A program made the position numbers and the translations under genes. A DNA stretch of 64,000 bases from Sinomonas mesophila. Its GTDB lineage: Bacteria > Actinomycetota > Actinomycetes > Actinomycetales > Micrococcaceae. Of this stretch, positions 63,588 through 64,000 are shown piece after piece. Under the pieces are notes generated by a model, which was given only the letters and a program-made list of their open reading frames with translations, ran no database searches and was not told the origin of the DNA. The DNA lies in NCBI RefSeq assembly GCF_001999765.1, contig NZ_KV908322.1:248001-312000 (forward strand), in the 5' to 3' direction. How positions within the stretch are numbered: position 1 is the first letter of the stretch; every line of letters starts with the position of its first letter.

Positions 63588-64000
63588 ATGGCTGGCCGCC
63601 CCGAGTCCGACGAGCACTATGTGCTTGACCTGTGCGACAAGATCCTCGGCGCGAGCGGCCGCCGCCAAGCAACGTTTGACTGGCTCCGCGGCGACCCGTC
63701 CCCTTCGAGACCCCTCGGCACAAAGCTCCCTGTGGACGGCTTCTGGCCCGGTCTCGAGCTCGTAGTCGAGTTCCAGGAGGAGCAGCATTCGAAGCCCTCG
63801 CCATTCTTCGACCGACGCCAGACCGTATCCGGCATCGGCCGCGGCGAGCAGCGCCGCCTCTACGACGAGCGCAAGAGTCTACTCATCCGCGAGAACGGGT
63901 TGCGTCTCGTGGTGATCGATAAGTCCGCGTTCGTCATCAGGTCGAAGCGGATCATGCGCGACCCTGGGAGAGACTGCGCCGTTGTCCGTCAGCACCTCAG
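63588..64000 (+). CDS. PD-(D/E)XK-like hypothetical nuclease, 3' end outside window
   Basis: The frame is open to the end of the window, showing the first 137 residues. RRQATFDWLRGD is followed by LPVDGFWPGLELVVEFQEEQH (Asp50, Glu61, Glu64, Gln66, His67) and VSGIGRGEQRRLYDERK. An Asp, a following Glu-x-Gln/Glu-x hydrophobic strand and a basic helix fit the PD-(D/E)XK nuclease core, as in Vsr-like and other small endonuclease folds. The pattern is widespread in actinobacterial hypothetical proteins. Confidence 0.7.
   Translation, partial: MAGRPESDEHYVLDLCDKILGASGRRQATFDWLRGDPSPSRPLGTKLPVDGFWPGLELVVEFQEEQHSKPSPFFDRRQTVSGIGRGEQRRLYDERKSLLIRENGLRLVVIDKSAFVIRSKRIMRDPGRDCAVVRQHL

Overview
The window is about 70% G+C over most of its length, with long forward and reverse gene blocks, GTG starts, leaderless promoters (TANNNT a few bases before ATG) and hairpin terminators with poor T-tracts. 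Gene content (mycoredoxin, the thrS-HIT-pgsA order, an ECF sigma with a DGPF partner, DnaE2 with a DUF6504 protein, an actinobacterial LexA box) points to a high-GC actinobacterium, most likely a soil Micrococcaceae relative (Arthrobacter/Sinomonas type). The genus is inference.

Region 1 (1-24 kb) looks like chromosomal backbone: the 3' end of an RTX-repeat surface protein, a lipoprotein, a YCII/DGPF protein translationally coupled to an ECF42-type sigma factor with a matching promoter, a coiled-coil protein, a GH13/flavin oxidoreductase pair, a DedA-like protein, a thioesterase, a lipoate ligase-like protein, a YdeP-like molybdoenzyme, mycoredoxin, a YedK/HMCES-type DNA-protein crosslinker facing a LexA-boxed DUF6504-dnaE2 operon, then thrS-HIT-pgsA and pdxS. 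pdxS has no pdxT beside it, and the sequence after it is gene-free debris, which suggests an island boundary.

Region 2 (24.9-55.6 kb) is a large catabolic island for nitrogenous compounds. One half (25-40.5 kb) holds a LysR regulator, a 2-oxoglutarate-type dioxygenase, a cupin, an AGCS symporter, a DapA-family lyase, an FAD amine oxidase, an FGGY kinase, a TIM-barrel protein, a GntR/UTRA regulator, a second amine oxidase, a polar amino-acid ABC importer and a second GntR regulator. Four promoter regions around the first GntR gene share AGTTGTC-type operator motifs. The other half (41-55.6 kb) holds a DadA-like oxidase, a GMC dehydrogenase, a PucR-type regulator, P5C dehydrogenase, P5C reductase, an N-methylproline demethylase-like flavoprotein, an MFS carrier, a pyrroline-2-carboxylate reductase-like enzyme, a third amine oxidase and a second copy of the importer's binding protein. 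Four promoters here carry the same dyad (CGA-N6-TCG) at exactly the same distance (62.5 bp, dyad centre to first base of the -10) upstream of a TACGAT/TACGGT -10. This defines a previously unnamed regulon, probably PucR-controlled, that feeds a cyclic imino-acid or betaine-like substrate into proline and glutamate metabolism.

Region 3 (55.6-64 kb) is more A/T-rich, loosely packed accessory DNA: an AraC remnant, an anchored secreted-domain protein and several orphan proteins, some with nuclease-like motifs (HEPN-like Rx4H with a zinc ribbon, a YIG-containing protein, a DUF6308-like protein, and a PD-(D/E)XK-like protein cut off by the window end). No tRNA, rRNA, CRISPR array or intact insertion sequence was found.
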